Shown here: positions 26,316-35,311 of the stretch, piece by piece
How positions within the stretch are numbered: position 1 is the stretch's first letter
Layout: every line of letters begins with the position of its first letter
Assembly: GCA_964622325.1 (NCBI GenBank)
Contig: CAZUOJ010000004.1
Span: 17,727-81,726 of the forward strand
Source of the DNA: JAJFUB01 sp964622325
GTDB lineage: Bacteria; Armatimonadota; Zipacnadia; Zipacnadales; UBA11051
Direction: 5' to 3'
Length of the DNA stretch: 64,000 nucleotides
Translations under genes and position numbers: made by a program
The notes under the pieces: generated by a model
What the model was told of the DNA's origin: nothing
The model's database searches: none
The model's input: the letters and a program-made list of their open reading frames with translations, nothing else

Positions 26316-27443
26316 ATGAAAGTCGCCACAGGCCTGGATGTTCTGGAACAAGAAAGCTTCAAGCCCCTGCTGGGCAAGCGGCTCGGGCTTGTATGTAATC
26401 ACACAGCCATCAATCTAAAGCGCCGCCATTTGCTGGAGCTGGCGCTGGAGCATGGCGTAAATGTGCAGGCGTTGTTTGCGCCGGAGCATGGCTTCCAGGG
26501 ACGCCTGGATGAGCCTGTGGCGTCCAGCATTCATGAGCCCACAGGCCTGCCCATTTACAGCCTGTATGGCCCCCAGCAAAAGCCTGCCGCTGAAATGCTC
26601 TCCGGATTAGATGCGCTCGTATATGATATTGCTGATGTGGGCGTGCGTTTTTACACATACACGACTACAATGACTCATTGCCTGGCGGCGGCGGCGAAAG
26701 CGGGACTGGAATTTTTTGTGCTGGACAGGCCCAATCCCAATCGAGGCGATTGTCTGGAAGGCCCTGTATTGGACGAGCCCTTCAGCCGGCTTTCCGCCTG
26801 GCATCCGTTGCCCTTGCGTCATGGCCTGACTTCCGGCGAATTGGCGCTCTGGGCGAACGAGGCCTACAAGCTTCAGGCCAGGCTGCATGTGATTCCCTGT
26901 GCCGGCTGGCGGCGCCATATGTGGCTGCACGACACAGGCTTGCCCTGGATTAATCCTTCTCCCAATATCCGCAATCCCCGTCAGGCGCTACTTTATATTG
27001 CTCTCGGAACGCTGGAAGCCTGTAACATTTCCGTGGGACGCGGCACGCCTACGCCCTTTGAAATTATTGGCGCGCCCTGGATGGATGAGCTTGTCGCCAC
27101 GGAAGCCCTGCAGGAAGCAAACATCTCAGGATTGGCTTTCACGCCGATTGTTTTTATGCCGGAAGAAAGAGAATTCGCTGGCCAGGAATGCCGCGGCGTA
27201 TTCATTAATTTATGTGACTGGCAGGCCCTGGCGCCTGTGCGAGCGGCTGTACAAATTGCCCTTGTCTTACAGCGCCTGTGGCCTGAACATTTTGGCGCTG
27301 CCCAAATGCGCCATCTTTTAGGAAGCGCAAAAGCGACAGAGGCGATTATCCAGCTACAGCCTGTGGAGGAAATTGAAGCCTTATGGGCGGACGAATTGCA
27401 GGCCTTTTGCCAGCATATCAGGGCTTTCTGGCTGTACGAATAA
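26316..27443 (+). CDS. NamZ-type exo-beta-N-acetylmuramidase (DUF1343, GH171)
   Basis: 375 residues covering the whole DUF1343 family, whose characterised member NamZ (GH171) releases N-acetylmuramic acid from the non-reducing end of peptidoglycan fragments. Motifs seen: GLVCNHTA, LFAPEHGFQG, SLYGP, DIADVGVRFYTYTTTM, VLDRPNPN and SVGRGTPTPFEIIGAPW. The ATG at 26316 is the family start; the frame opens upstream to 26205 but only across the terminator. No signal peptide is present, unlike secreted B. subtilis NamZ, so the protein appears cytoplasmic and suits recycling of imported muropeptides. The ribosome-binding site is weak. The FAH-family gene follows after 92 bp. Confidence 0.85.
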   Translation: MKVATGLDVLEQESFKPLLGKRLGLVCNHTAINLKRRHLLELALEHGVNVQALFAPEHGFQGRLDEPVASSIHEPTGLPIYSLYGPQQKPAAEMLSGLDALVYDIADVGVRFYTYTTTMTHCLAAAAKAGLEFFVLDRPNPNRGDCLEGPVLDEPFSRLSAWHPLPLRHGLTSGELALWANEAYKLQARLHVIPCAGWRRHMWLHDTGLPWINPSPNIRNPRQALLYIALGTLEACNISVGRGTPTPFEIIGAPWMDELVATEALQEANISGLAFTPIVFMPEEREFAGQECRGVFINLCDWQALAPVRAAVQIALVLQRLWPEHFGAAQMRHLLGSAKATEAIIQLQPVEEIEALWADELQAFCQHIRAFWLYE

Positions 27444-27535
27444 CAAAAGACATCGCTCCTCATTGGGCTCTCTTTTAAGCAAACAACTTTGTCGTGGCGT
27501 TTCAATAAGCAGAATCAGGCTGTAAGGAGTTAAAG

Positions 27536-28318
27536 ATGAAGATTGCGCGTTTTCAGTTTCGCGGGGAAATACGCCAGGGAATTGTGGAAGGGGAAACAAT
27601 CTATCCCCTGGATGCCGCCGGGCAACGCCGCAGCGGCGAGGCGCTGCCGCTTTCGGATGTCAAGCTGCTGGCGCCTGTGTGTCCGCCGAATATCTTTGCG
27701 CTGGGGCTAAATTATCGGCAGCATGCTGAAGAATCACAAATGGCGCTGCCGGAACGTCCGCTCATTTTTTTGAAAGCGACAACATCAGTGATTGGCCCCG
27801 GAGAGCCGATTATTTTGCCCCATATGGCGCCTCATGAAGTGGATTACGAAGCAGAATTGTGTATTGTGATTGGCAAAAAAGCCCGCAATGTCTCGGAGGA
27901 AGAGGCGCTTAATTATGTTTGGGGCTATACGTGCGGCAATGATGTATCGGCACGCGATTGCCAGCGCCGTTTGGATTATGGCCAATGGGCGCGGGCAAAA
28001 AGCTTTGACACTTTTTGTCCGCTCGGGCCCTGGATTGAAACAGAACTCAATCCCGATAATGTGCGCATCCAATCCCGCCTGAATGGCCATATTATGCAGG
28101 ATGCGCGCACCTCAGATTTGATTTTTAATTGTCGCCAGATTATCAGCTATTTAAGCCACAATTTCACGCTGTTGCCCGGCACCGTGATTATGACGGGCAC
28201 GCCAGAGGGCGTGGGCTTTGTGCGCCAGCCGCCCGTCTTTTTGCGTTCGGGCGATATTGTGGAAATTGAAATCGAAGGCATTGGCGTGCTGCGCAATCCT
28301 GTTCAGGAAGAGGCGTGA
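27536..28318 (+). CDS. Fumarylacetoacetate hydrolase-family protein
   Basis: 260 residues with the FAH C-terminal fold: a small N-terminal domain, then IFALGLNYRQHAEES, the metal-binding E-x-E region VDYEAELCIVIG, GYTCGNDVSARDCQ, and the closing GTPEGVGF and GDIVEIEIEGIGVL strands. Members hydrolyse acylpyruvates, decarboxylate oxaloacetate or isomerise 2-oxo-hept-3-enedioates in aromatic or sugar-acid breakdown, using Mg2+ or Mn2+. The sequence does not decide between these. The start has AAGGAG seven bases upstream. It lies in the same direction as the NamZ gene and may share its transcript. Confidence 0.85.
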   Translation: MKIARFQFRGEIRQGIVEGETIYPLDAAGQRRSGEALPLSDVKLLAPVCPPNIFALGLNYRQHAEESQMALPERPLIFLKATTSVIGPGEPIILPHMAPHEVDYEAELCIVIGKKARNVSEEEALNYVWGYTCGNDVSARDCQRRLDYGQWARAKSFDTFCPLGPWIETELNPDNVRIQSRLNGHIMQDARTSDLIFNCRQIISYLSHNFTLLPGTVIMTGTPEGVGFVRQPPVFLRSGDIVEIEIEGIGVLRNPVQEEA

Positions 28319-28463
28319 CATAAAACAAGACGCTACGCCAAAGCAAATGCCAGGATGCCTCTCTATCCTATCCCTCTATTCGTCAATCAAGCCCAGATTG
28401 TTTTGGGGAGCCCGAACTTATGGCTATTAGTGTGTAAAAAATAATGTCTCCGCCCCCCTTGCC

Positions 28464-30428
28464 TCACAGGATAATTTTATAAACTTTCATTTCAAAGCCC
28501 GCAAACGAAGCGCGAATTGCATTGGCTTTGGGAAGGGGAGCAGATCCGCCTTCAGGCATTTCCTGGACGACCGATTTCGGCATACGGGGCAGCTTAAAGA
28601 CGGCTTCATGCGGCTGCTCCTCATCATTGACCGCAAACAAATATATTTCTTGGCCGACACGGCGCACTGTCCAATGCAGCCATTCCTGTTTATCTGCTTT
28701 TAGGGCGGGCGCAGGCTCCACCGACAAGAGCACGGGCATCCAGCGCTTCACTTCTGCCGCCACCTGTTTTACTTCCGCCCAGCGGCGTTCAAACACTTCC
28801 GGCTCTTTCTTCAAATCAAACCAGGAATAATAGATGAGCCCGCGCGCCCCTTCTGTAATGCATTGCCATGTCATGGAGCGCATTTCTGCATATGTCGGCG
28901 GCCGCAGCCCTTTCTTTTCCTCTTCCGTTTTCTTGTAACAAGCCCAATTCATCACTTGCGGCACCATCCAGATAGGCCGGCTATCCAGCACGCTGGCCAC
29001 GCTTTGTCGTGTCCATTCTGCCGCCCTTCTGGGAGGCTGTGTCGGAATGGGATAAGGATCCGTCCCCAACACATCAAATGTCTTTCGATACAGCTCTAAT
29101 TGGCCCACTTGATAGAGCACAACCCATGTGGGATGATCCGGATCCAATTCCTCCAGCCATTCTTGATGTGCTTCCAATCGCGGCATATACTCCAAAGAAA
29201 GCTCATCATTCAAATACCAGGCTAGCAAGGCCGGATGGGAGCGAAACTGCTTGACTTTCATTTCAATAAATGGCCGCTCATCTTCCGGGCCTTTAATTTC
29301 TTTCGGGCACCATGCCGTCCCATAATAGGCATCTTTCAATGTGTAAATGATTTTCAACCCGTAGCGCTGGATTAAATCCAGCTGCTCCGCGTTGGCGCCG
29401 CCATAAGGCATCAAACAATTGAAGGCACTGTCCGCATACATGCGCACATCCGCTTCGCTCACACTGCTCCAATACATCCCCAGCGGGAAAAACGGCTCGC
29501 CCTTGACTATCAGGCGATTGTATTCATCAATATATGCAACCCGCTGGGCTAAATCTTGCGCAGGCACATTCAGCCGCCAGCTGTCCCGTGCCATCTCAGC
29601 CCCATTATCCTGGCGTTCTAAAATGACGAACAACCGATAGGAGCCTACGGCAAGGCCCTGAGCAGGCAACACAAGCTTTGCTTCGGCGCTTGTGGGCGTG
29701 AGGCGGACGGAACGCACTGGCGCCCCACCTTCAGCCCGCACGATTTCGCCTCGCAGGCGCACTTGCGTCGGCTTAAGCTCATAATCTTGCAGCCGCAATT
29801 GCGCCACAAGCTCAATCTGTTTGAGCTGCGGCGTGATAATGCCCCGATAATTGGGCTTTGTGAGCATCGTCCGCAGCGGCGGCTCGCGATATTGCCGCAC
29901 TTCAACATCATCCCAATAGGCTTTGCCCGTCATCCCTTTGCGCACATAACAAAGCACATAACATTTCGTTGCATTTTCAGGCACGCGCCCAGAAATCGCG
30001 CGAATTTGTGTCCAATCCCGTGTTCCCTTGATGCCCGACGGATAGGAGCCGCCCAGATATTTGTCGTCCTGCGTGTACCATTCTAGACAAATCGTTGCCC
30101 CGGAATCCATGCCGACAATATCCTCACATTTAATCCAGGCGCTGAATTCATACATTTTGCCTGGCTCCAGCGGGATCGCCTGCCGACACAGCGCATAATT
30201 GTTCGGATCGGGATTGACAAATTGCAGGGCGCCGCTGCCAGAATGCACAGGGCTCGTAATATGGCTGTATACATTTGGGGGCCCGTTCCAGCCCTCGGGC
30301 AAGCCCTCTGCCCCCCTGACTTCAAAGCCTGGATTTTTCACTAGATTAGGCGTTTCCTGCGCCTGGCCATAGCTTATTGCCCATAAAATCACATAAAACA
30401 AAGCCCCCAGCAAAATAGATTGCTTCAT
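28464..30428 (-). CDS. Exported glycoside hydrolase with CBM4/9-like domain and TIM barrel
   Basis: 654 residues from the ATG at 30428, chosen for an AAGGAG site eight bases away and a signal peptide directly after it (SILLGALFYVILWAISYGQA). Residues 28-185 resemble a CBM4/9 beta-sandwich (NLVKNPGFEVRGAEGLPEGW, ACWDDVEVRQ-type ending AYWDDVEVRQ). A beta domain follows to about 315, then a TIM barrel opening with LIVKGEPFFPLGMYW. AWYLNDELSLE resembles the strand-4 N-E acid/base of clan GH-A. YYSWFDLKK lies late in the barrel, and a C-terminal beta domain ends the protein. The substrate is unknown. The gene lies 93 bp after the unknown exported gene on the same strand. Confidence 0.72.
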   Translation of the reverse strand: MKQSILLGALFYVILWAISYGQAQETPNLVKNPGFEVRGAEGLPEGWNGPPNVYSHITSPVHSGSGALQFVNPDPNNYALCRQAIPLEPGKMYEFSAWIKCEDIVGMDSGATICLEWYTQDDKYLGGSYPSGIKGTRDWTQIRAISGRVPENATKCYVLCYVRKGMTGKAYWDDVEVRQYREPPLRTMLTKPNYRGIITPQLKQIELVAQLRLQDYELKPTQVRLRGEIVRAEGGAPVRSVRLTPTSAEAKLVLPAQGLAVGSYRLFVILERQDNGAEMARDSWRLNVPAQDLAQRVAYIDEYNRLIVKGEPFFPLGMYWSSVSEADVRMYADSAFNCLMPYGGANAEQLDLIQRYGLKIIYTLKDAYYGTAWCPKEIKGPEDERPFIEMKVKQFRSHPALLAWYLNDELSLEYMPRLEAHQEWLEELDPDHPTWVVLYQVGQLELYRKTFDVLGTDPYPIPTQPPRRAAEWTRQSVASVLDSRPIWMVPQVMNWACYKKTEEEKKGLRPPTYAEMRSMTWQCITEGARGLIYYSWFDLKKEPEVFERRWAEVKQVAAEVKRWMPVLLSVEPAPALKADKQEWLHWTVRRVGQEIYLFAVNDEEQPHEAVFKLPRMPKSVVQEMPEGGSAPLPKANAIRASFAGFEMKVYKIIL

Positions 30429-30521
30429 AAGCCGTTCTCCTTTTTTACAAAATGGCGTTTTCGAATTTTTCTTCACAAAAGAAAAGCAGGAATTATTGGA
30501 AAAATCCCCTCTTTCACAGGC

Positions 30522-31478
30522 TCATCTCATAATGCGAATGTTTGTTGCCAATATCCGCAACAGGCTTTCGGCTGTTTGGGGACTGTGAACATTCAAAGCG
30601 AGAGCGAGATAATTTTTTTCCTGTATCAGATAAACAAGGCCATATTGTGTGGAAGGCAATAAATGCGCCTGGCGGCCAATCATTGCCACGGCCTTTGCCG
30701 TCTCTTTTTTTTCTAGCTGCTCAATAATTTTTTGATAGCTTTGCTGAGCCTCTGCTTCATTTCCACAGCGAATTAGAATAAGCTGCAAGCATGTGCCATT
30801 TTCCAGATATTGCCCTGACAATCCATCTTCAAGAGGCAAATCTAAGGGCAGCCTGTGTCGATAATAGCGCAACGAATTGGCTACTAGGCGGCCCTGAGGC
30901 ATCACACGCAGCATCAAAGGCCATTGCGTCGGCTCGGGCATCACGGATAACAGGGCCTCTGCCGCGGCGCCAACAGCCGCACGATGGGCAGGAGAGGCTT
31001 TGGCGGGCAAAATCTGAACATAAAAATCATCACGCCAGATGTGCAATTCATCGCCCTTCCAATAGGAAAGAGATTTGTAATTTGCTGCTGTCGCCTCAGA
31101 ATTGCGAAAGCGAGAAAACGCGCCGAAAGCTTCCAGCGATCCCGCGAATTTCAGCAATTCTATTTTCAGGGGCTCAGGAGGCGTCTTGGGCTGGATCGAA
31201 AGACAAACAGCCCATTGCCAGTCATACTCTAAAATCTGCTGCCGGATATTTTCCGGCCACAATTCATCTGCAGCTTCGCCCATAACGATTAAGGGCTGTG
31301 CCGCCAGCTGCCAGCCATTTTGAGCGGGCAATAGGGCCGCCAGGCGTTGCAGCAGCTCTTGAGGCGTTTCAATGGCTTTTTCCGATTGTGCCGGCTCCGT
31401 ATGAGCGACAAGGAAGATTCCAATAACACAGGCGGCATGGAGCCACACTGTAATGCCTGCCCTCACAATATGGCGCAT
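30522..31478 (-). CDS. Exported protein of unknown function (DUF6599-like)
   Basis: 318 residues from the ATG at 31478, which has GGGAGG seven bases upstream; an earlier opening at 31562 overlaps the promoter. A hydrophobic leader (AGITVWLHAACVIGIFLVAHTEPAQS) gives export. The rest has LLPAQNGWQL, YDWQWAVCLSIQ, KFAGSLEAFGAFSRFR, LSYWKGDELHIWRDDFYVQI and RQAHLLPSTQYGLVYLIQ. The layout of a GW turn, a segment on gain or loss of activity within an F-G-A-F-S-R-F core, and paired halves recalls DUF6599 proteins; this is a tentative match. No catalytic residues are recognised. It has its own promoter at 31568-31596. Confidence 0.5.
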   Translation of the reverse strand: MRHIVRAGITVWLHAACVIGIFLVAHTEPAQSEKAIETPQELLQRLAALLPAQNGWQLAAQPLIVMGEAADELWPENIRQQILEYDWQWAVCLSIQPKTPPEPLKIELLKFAGSLEAFGAFSRFRNSEATAANYKSLSYWKGDELHIWRDDFYVQILPAKASPAHRAAVGAAAEALLSVMPEPTQWPLMLRVMPQGRLVANSLRYYRHRLPLDLPLEDGLSGQYLENGTCLQLILIRCGNEAEAQQSYQKIIEQLEKKETAKAVAMIGRQAHLLPSTQYGLVYLIQEKNYLALALNVHSPQTAESLLRILATNIRIMR

Positions 31479-31567
31479 GGGAATGCCTCCCATTTTTAGC
31501 CGAAGCGACAAAACAAAGCTGCTGTTGTGTCCTGAAAACACGCTTCTCGTGATGATTATCAACTGTT

Positions 31568-31596
31568 ATCATATCAGTTTCGAAGCTCTTGTTCAA
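31568..31596 (-). promoter_or_regulatory. Promoter of the unknown exported gene
   Basis: On the minus strand TTGAAC and TATGAT are separated by 17 nt, 89 nt before the ATG at 31478. Confidence 0.6.
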
Positions 31597-31691
31597 AATA
31601 ATTTCTATACATTGCAACAAAAAATGATACGCCAGGAGGCATTTCAAATCTTTAAAAGCGTCGTTTGGGGCTGGAAAAAGCCTTTTGTGCC

Positions 31692-31720
31692 TTGACGCTG
31701 CGCTTTTTGCGCATTACAAT
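31692..31720 (+). promoter_or_regulatory. Promoter of the cobalamin riboswitch transcript
   Basis: TTGACG and TACAAT are separated by 17 nt directly ahead of the riboswitch; transcription would begin near 31727. Confidence 0.75.
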
Positions 31721-31727
31721 TCCTCAT

Positions 31728-31962
31728 AGACAAGGGAAGCTGGTGCAAATCCAGCGCTGCCCCGCAACCGTAATCGGGGACGAAAGCCACACGAATCGGC
31801 GTAAATCAATGAGATTTCCGTGAGGCGAGACTGAATACATTAAAAGCCTCGGCCGATTCGGCAAGCCACCGGAAATAAGCTTTCTGGGAAGGCGTGGCGA
31901 TTAGGAGGATCCGAGAGCCGGGATACCGTCAGCGGCCCCATTCCTCGAGGGCGGGAATGGCG
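31728..31962 (+). ncRNA. Cobalamin (B12) riboswitch
   Basis: The conserved cores are present in order. The element opens GGGAAGCTGGTGCAAATCC, with GCGCTGCCCCGCAACCGTAAT next. GAAAGCCAC and two helical arms follow, then AGCCACCGG and the closing CCGGGATACCGTC. A hairpin at about 31939-31961 (CCATTCC/GGAATGG) after the core sits where the regulatory kissing-loop helix usually lies. Binding of a cobalamin represses the downstream transporter in known examples. The boundaries are approximate, and the sequence does not say whether adenosyl- or methylcobalamin is preferred. Confidence 0.9.
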
Positions 31963-31974
31963 GCGTATTGGCAA

Positions 31975-32015
31975 GCTGCCCTGAGATCATTTCATGATCT
32001 CCCGGCGGCTTTTTT
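31975..32015 (+). terminator. Riboswitch-controlled intrinsic terminator
   Basis: GCTGCC pairs with GGCGGC (one G-U). An inner perfect 8-bp stem GAGATCAT/ATGATCTC closes a three-base loop, and six T residues follow at 32010-32015. It lies between the riboswitch and btuF, so control is probably by transcription termination. Confidence 0.85.
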
Positions 32016-32049
32016 AGTTTTCATTCGCCCTCTGGGAAGGATCCAGCAG

Positions 32050-33039
32050 ATGTCGCGCTGTTTTTATGGAATGTTAATTATTGTGTTTCTTTGTGGGGCA
32101 GCTTCAGGCTGTCGAAAAATCGAGGCAAATATCCCTGCAGGGGCTACAGAAGCTGTTTCGCGTCCTGCTCCCCTCTCCCCTGCTTCAAATGCCTATCCTT
32201 TAACATTGACGGATGATCTGGGACAAACGATTACATTGTCAAAGCCTCCCCAGCGAATAATTTCTCTGGCTCCTAGCTTGACGGAAATTCTTTTTGCCTT
32301 AGGCTTGGGCGATCGTGTTGTCGGCGTGACAACATATTGCCATTATCCACCGGAAGCCACGAAAAAAGAAAAAATTGGCGGCTATGTCAACGCCAGCCAC
32401 GAAAAAATTGTCTCTTTAACGCCTGATCTTGTATTCGCTACGCGTGGCACGCCCCGTACTTTTATCGAAGGGCTGAGCCGCGCGGGCATCCCTGTTCTGG
32501 CTGTCGATCAGACAAGCTTTGCCCAGATTCTTCATTCTTTCGCCTTTATTGCTCAAGCCTGTGGCGTGCCTCAAAAAGGCGAAGAGCTTGCGGCGCGGCT
32601 GCAGCGCGTGCGCGAGGAAATCAGCCAGAAAACAGGCTCCCTGAAGCCAGAACAGCGGCCGCGTGCCTTGTTAGTGTTGTCCTTGCAGCCGCTATTTGTC
32701 TGTGGGCCAGGCAGCTTTCAAGATGAAATGCTGGAAGTCTGCGGCGCCCGCAATGTGAGCGGCATTTCCCAGCCTTTTGGCCCGCTATCCGAGGAAGCCG
32801 TTGTAGCAAAGGATCCGCAAACACTGATTTTTCCCAGCATTGACAACGGCCAGGCCGTGACGAAAAACAGCCTCTTGACAAAGCTGCAAGCCCGTCCCGC
32901 CTGGAAGAACACAACGGCTGTTAAAAAGCGCCGGCTGATTATCATCAATGTGGATTATTTGAGCATCCCGGGCCCCCGCCTGGAAAAAGGATTGCGCGAG
33001 CTGGCCACGCAATTGCATCCGGAGCTGTTTAAGCCATGA
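32050..33039 (+). CDS. btuF: Cobalamin-binding lipoprotein, ABC transporter component BtuF
   Basis: A 329-residue periplasmic binding protein of the BtuF/FhuD fold. The ATG at 32050 lies after the terminator and has GGAAGGA upstream. The frame is open back to 31894, but that part is riboswitch. Lipobox GAASGC puts the lipid on C21. The mature protein has PQRIISLAPSLTEILFALGLGDRVVGVTTYCHYPPEA, typical of vitamin B12-binding members, and the long backbone helix between two lobes. The riboswitch upstream makes a corrinoid the likely ligand rather than a siderophore. It overlaps btuD by 4 nt (ATGA). Confidence 0.9.
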   Translation: MSRCFYGMLIIVFLCGAASGCRKIEANIPAGATEAVSRPAPLSPASNAYPLTLTDDLGQTITLSKPPQRIISLAPSLTEILFALGLGDRVVGVTTYCHYPPEATKKEKIGGYVNASHEKIVSLTPDLVFATRGTPRTFIEGLSRAGIPVLAVDQTSFAQILHSFAFIAQACGVPQKGEELAARLQRVREEISQKTGSLKPEQRPRALLVLSLQPLFVCGPGSFQDEMLEVCGARNVSGISQPFGPLSEEAVVAKDPQTLIFPSIDNGQAVTKNSLLTKLQARPAWKNTTAVKKRRLIIINVDYLSIPGPRLEKGLRELATQLHPELFKP

Positions 33040-33836
33040 ATGAGTCTTGTTGCCCTCTTTTGCAACTAGACAATGTTTGCGCTGCTTATGATGCTTTTGA
33101 AGTTTTGCATGGCATAGATTTGCCTGTGCCAGCAGGACAAATGCTGGGCATTTTGGGGCCCAACGGATCGGGAAAAAGCACGCTCCTGCGCGTGATTGCA
33201 GGCCTGCTGCCTCCCTCAGCTGGCCATATTTATTTGCAAGGCAAAGAGCTGTCCCAATATAGCGCACGCCAACGAGCTCGTTTCATGGCTTTTGTGCCAC
33301 AATCTGTTTCTCTGGCCTTTGCTTTCACTGTGTTTGATGTTGTGGCGATGGGCCGTCATCCTTATGTAGGCCTTTTAGGCTCGCTCAGCAAAAAAGATTA
33401 TGAGATTATACATCAGGCGCTGGAGCAAACACATTGCACAGATTTGCAAGAGCGCATTGTGACAGAATTAAGCGGCGGGGAATTGCAACGAGTCATCATT
33501 GCCCGCGCTTTAGCCCAAGAGCCGCGAATACTTTTGTTAGATGAGCCCACAGCCCATCTAGATGTACATCATCAATTAGATATCGCTCATTTATTGCAAA
33601 GGCTGAATCGCGAACAAAACATTACAATATTATGGGTCTCTCATGACATTAATTTAGCAGCAGAATTTTGCGAGCGTCTTGTGATTTTGCACGAAGGCCG
33701 CATTTTTATTGAGGGAAAGCCGGAAGATGTGATAAAGCCGGCTTATATGGAACAAATTTATAGTCGGCCGCTGCCCATTACGCTTAATCCGCTCTCGGGA
33801 AGGCCGCAAATTATCATTAGCGGAGTGGAAGGATGA
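33036..33836 (+). CDS. btuD: Cobalamin ABC transporter ATP-binding protein
   Basis: A 266-residue ATPase of the FecE/BtuD group. Walker A GPNGSGKST, Q-loop FVPQSV, signature LSGGELQRV, Walker B ILLLDEPTAHLD and H-loop WVSHD are all intact, and the FhuC/BtuD-like MGRHPY segment follows the Q-loop. It powers import through the BtuC-like permease encoded next. It overlaps both neighbours by 4 nt, so the three products are made together. Confidence 0.9.
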   Translation: MNESCCPLLQLDNVCAAYDAFEVLHGIDLPVPAGQMLGILGPNGSGKSTLLRVIAGLLPPSAGHIYLQGKELSQYSARQRARFMAFVPQSVSLAFAFTVFDVVAMGRHPYVGLLGSLSKKDYEIIHQALEQTHCTDLQERIVTELSGGELQRVIIARALAQEPRILLLDEPTAHLDVHHQLDIAHLLQRLNREQNITILWVSHDINLAAEFCERLVILHEGRIFIEGKPEDVIKPAYMEQIYSRPLPITLNPLSGRPQIIISGVEG

Positions 33837-34870
33837 CAGGGACAATCCGTCGTCGCTATTATGGCTGGCTGAGCGGCTTGTTTGTTGCCTTATTAGGCGT
33901 AGCGGCCTTGTCCTTGTTCGTGGGCGCCGCACATTCTTCCGGGGCCCAGATTTTGGCGGCTTTGCACGATGGCATACAATATCTGCTGACAGGAAAGCCC
34001 TATCCGCAGGATGCGTCTCATACGATCGTGCTGCAATTGCGGCTGCCACGGCTGCTGCTGGCGGGGCTTGTGGGAATCTGTCTGGCAATAGCGGGAGCCG
34101 TAATGCAAGCGTTGTTTCAAAATCCTTTAGCAGAGCCGTATATTCTGGGCGTGTCTTCAGGCGCCTCCTTGGGCGCCATTGTTGCCATTGCTCTGGGCGC
34201 CAGCGTCGCCGCCTCCGCAAGCGTCCCGGGGATGGCTTTTGTGGGCGCTTGTTTGATTGTATTTCTCGTGTATGGTTTGGCGCAACGCGGCGGACGGCTG
34301 CACACAGGCACATTATTGCTCACAGGCATTGCTGTGGGCTCGCTTGTCTCGGCGCTGACATCATTTTTGATGATGATGATGAATGAGGATTTGCGCACTG
34401 TTTTATTCTGGCTGCTCGGCGGATTCAGCGGCCGGAGCTGGACGGAGCTGCGTCTCATTCTGCCCGCCGCTTTTTTGGGCCTCACAGGAGCTTGGCTCGC
34501 CGTACGCCCGTTGAATGTGTTGCTTTTAGGAGAAGAGACAGCTGCCACGCTGGGCTTGAATTTGCGCCTCACAAAACGCCTTCTATTAGCTTTAGCCTCC
34601 TTGCTGACAGCCGCGGCTGTCGCCATTAGCGGCGTCATCGCCTTTGTGGGACTCATTGTGCCCCATCTGACACGGCTGCTAGTTGGCCCCGATCATCGTT
34701 ATCTTATTCCATTGGCGGCCCTGTTAGGCGCTGTGCTGATGATTTTAGCGGACACAGCAGCACGCACAATTCTTGCGCCTGCCGAATTGCCAATCGGCAT
34801 TCTGACAAGCGCGTTGGGCTGTCCGTTCTTTTTGTATTTGTTGCGTAAACAGGCTGGCTATGGGCTGTAA
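33833..34870 (+). CDS. btuC: Cobalamin ABC transporter permease
   Basis: A 345-residue FecCD-family permease with about ten membrane helices. Family stretches are LRLPRLLLAGLVGICLAIAGAVMQALFQNPLAEPYILGVSSGASLGA, GEETAATLGLN (coupling region) and GVIAFVGLIVPHLTRLLVGPDHR. It is the last gene of the btuFDC operon; a long stem-loop follows at 34882-34935. An outer-membrane BtuB receptor, needed by a diderm, is not in the window. Confidence 0.9.
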   Translation: MTGTIRRRYYGWLSGLFVALLGVAALSLFVGAAHSSGAQILAALHDGIQYLLTGKPYPQDASHTIVLQLRLPRLLLAGLVGICLAIAGAVMQALFQNPLAEPYILGVSSGASLGAIVAIALGASVAASASVPGMAFVGACLIVFLVYGLAQRGGRLHTGTLLLTGIAVGSLVSALTSFLMMMMNEDLRTVLFWLLGGFSGRSWTELRLILPAAFLGLTGAWLAVRPLNVLLLGEETAATLGLNLRLTKRLLLALASLLTAAAVAISGVIAFVGLIVPHLTRLLVGPDHRYLIPLAALLGAVLMILADTAARTILAPAELPIGILTSALGCPFFLYLLRKQAGYGL

Positions 34871-34881
34871 AGCAAATGAAT

Positions 34882-34935
34882 CACATAGCGGGCGGCCTGG
34901 CCCAGAATATGCGCACACAGGCTGCCCGCTATGTG
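34882..34935. terminator. Long palindromic stem-loop between convergent genes
   Basis: A 12-bp perfect arm CACATAGCGGGC/GCCCGCTATGTG continues through one G-U pair into GCCTG/CAGGC. This gives an 18-bp stem with an 18-nt loop, followed by TCTATTT on the plus strand. It lies between btuC and the convergent small gene and can serve both strands. Confidence 0.6.
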
Positions 34936-34965
34936 TCTATTTAAAAAGAAAAGTTTGGCGCAAGC

Positions 34966-35250
34966 TTATTGCGTTGAATCTCCTCCTGCGGGCCGGGGCC
35001 CTGCAGGCGCCGAGGGCGGCTGAGGCTGAGGCGCAGCCGGCCGGGGCGCAGCTGCAGCCGTTGAAGCCTGTCCCGTCGTCTGTGTTCCTGCGGGCTGGAT
35101 AGGCCGCCGCAACAGAACGCTGACATGCGGAGATGTGCCTGTGATGCCAATGCAATCAAAGCCCTGGGCGACAAGCTGCGCTATCCGTTCATTCAGATAG
35201 CCAATTTTGCCGCCGCCCTGTTCAATGATTTGATATTCAAATTGTGGCAT
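34966..35250 (-). CDS. Small DUF4177-like protein with Pro/Ala-rich tail
   Basis: 94 residues from the ATG at 35250 with GGAGGG nine bases upstream; the longer frame to 35334 runs into the next gene's end. Residues 1-50 (FEYQIIEQGGGKIGYLNERIAQLVAQGFDCIGITG, then VSVLLRRP) fit the DUF4177 pattern: a short strand starting near an aromatic-E-Y, a helix and a final strand. The remaining 43 residues are Pro, Ala, Gln and Thr only. Function unknown. It follows the isomerase-like gene by about 60 bp and may be co-transcribed. Confidence 0.6.
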   Translation of the reverse strand: MPQFEYQIIEQGGGKIGYLNERIAQLVAQGFDCIGITGTSPHVSVLLRRPIQPAGTQTTGQASTAAAAPRPAAPQPQPPSAPAGPRPAGGDSTQ

Positions 35251-35311
35251 TGCCCTTTTCCCTCCTTTGCCTGTTGTTGATGTTGCTTTATTGCTGTTTG
35301 GGAATATCTTT

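Noticed and set aside
31894..32049. N-terminal extension of btuF
   Set aside because: The open frame runs through the riboswitch and terminator; the lipobox start at 32050 has its own ribosome-binding site.
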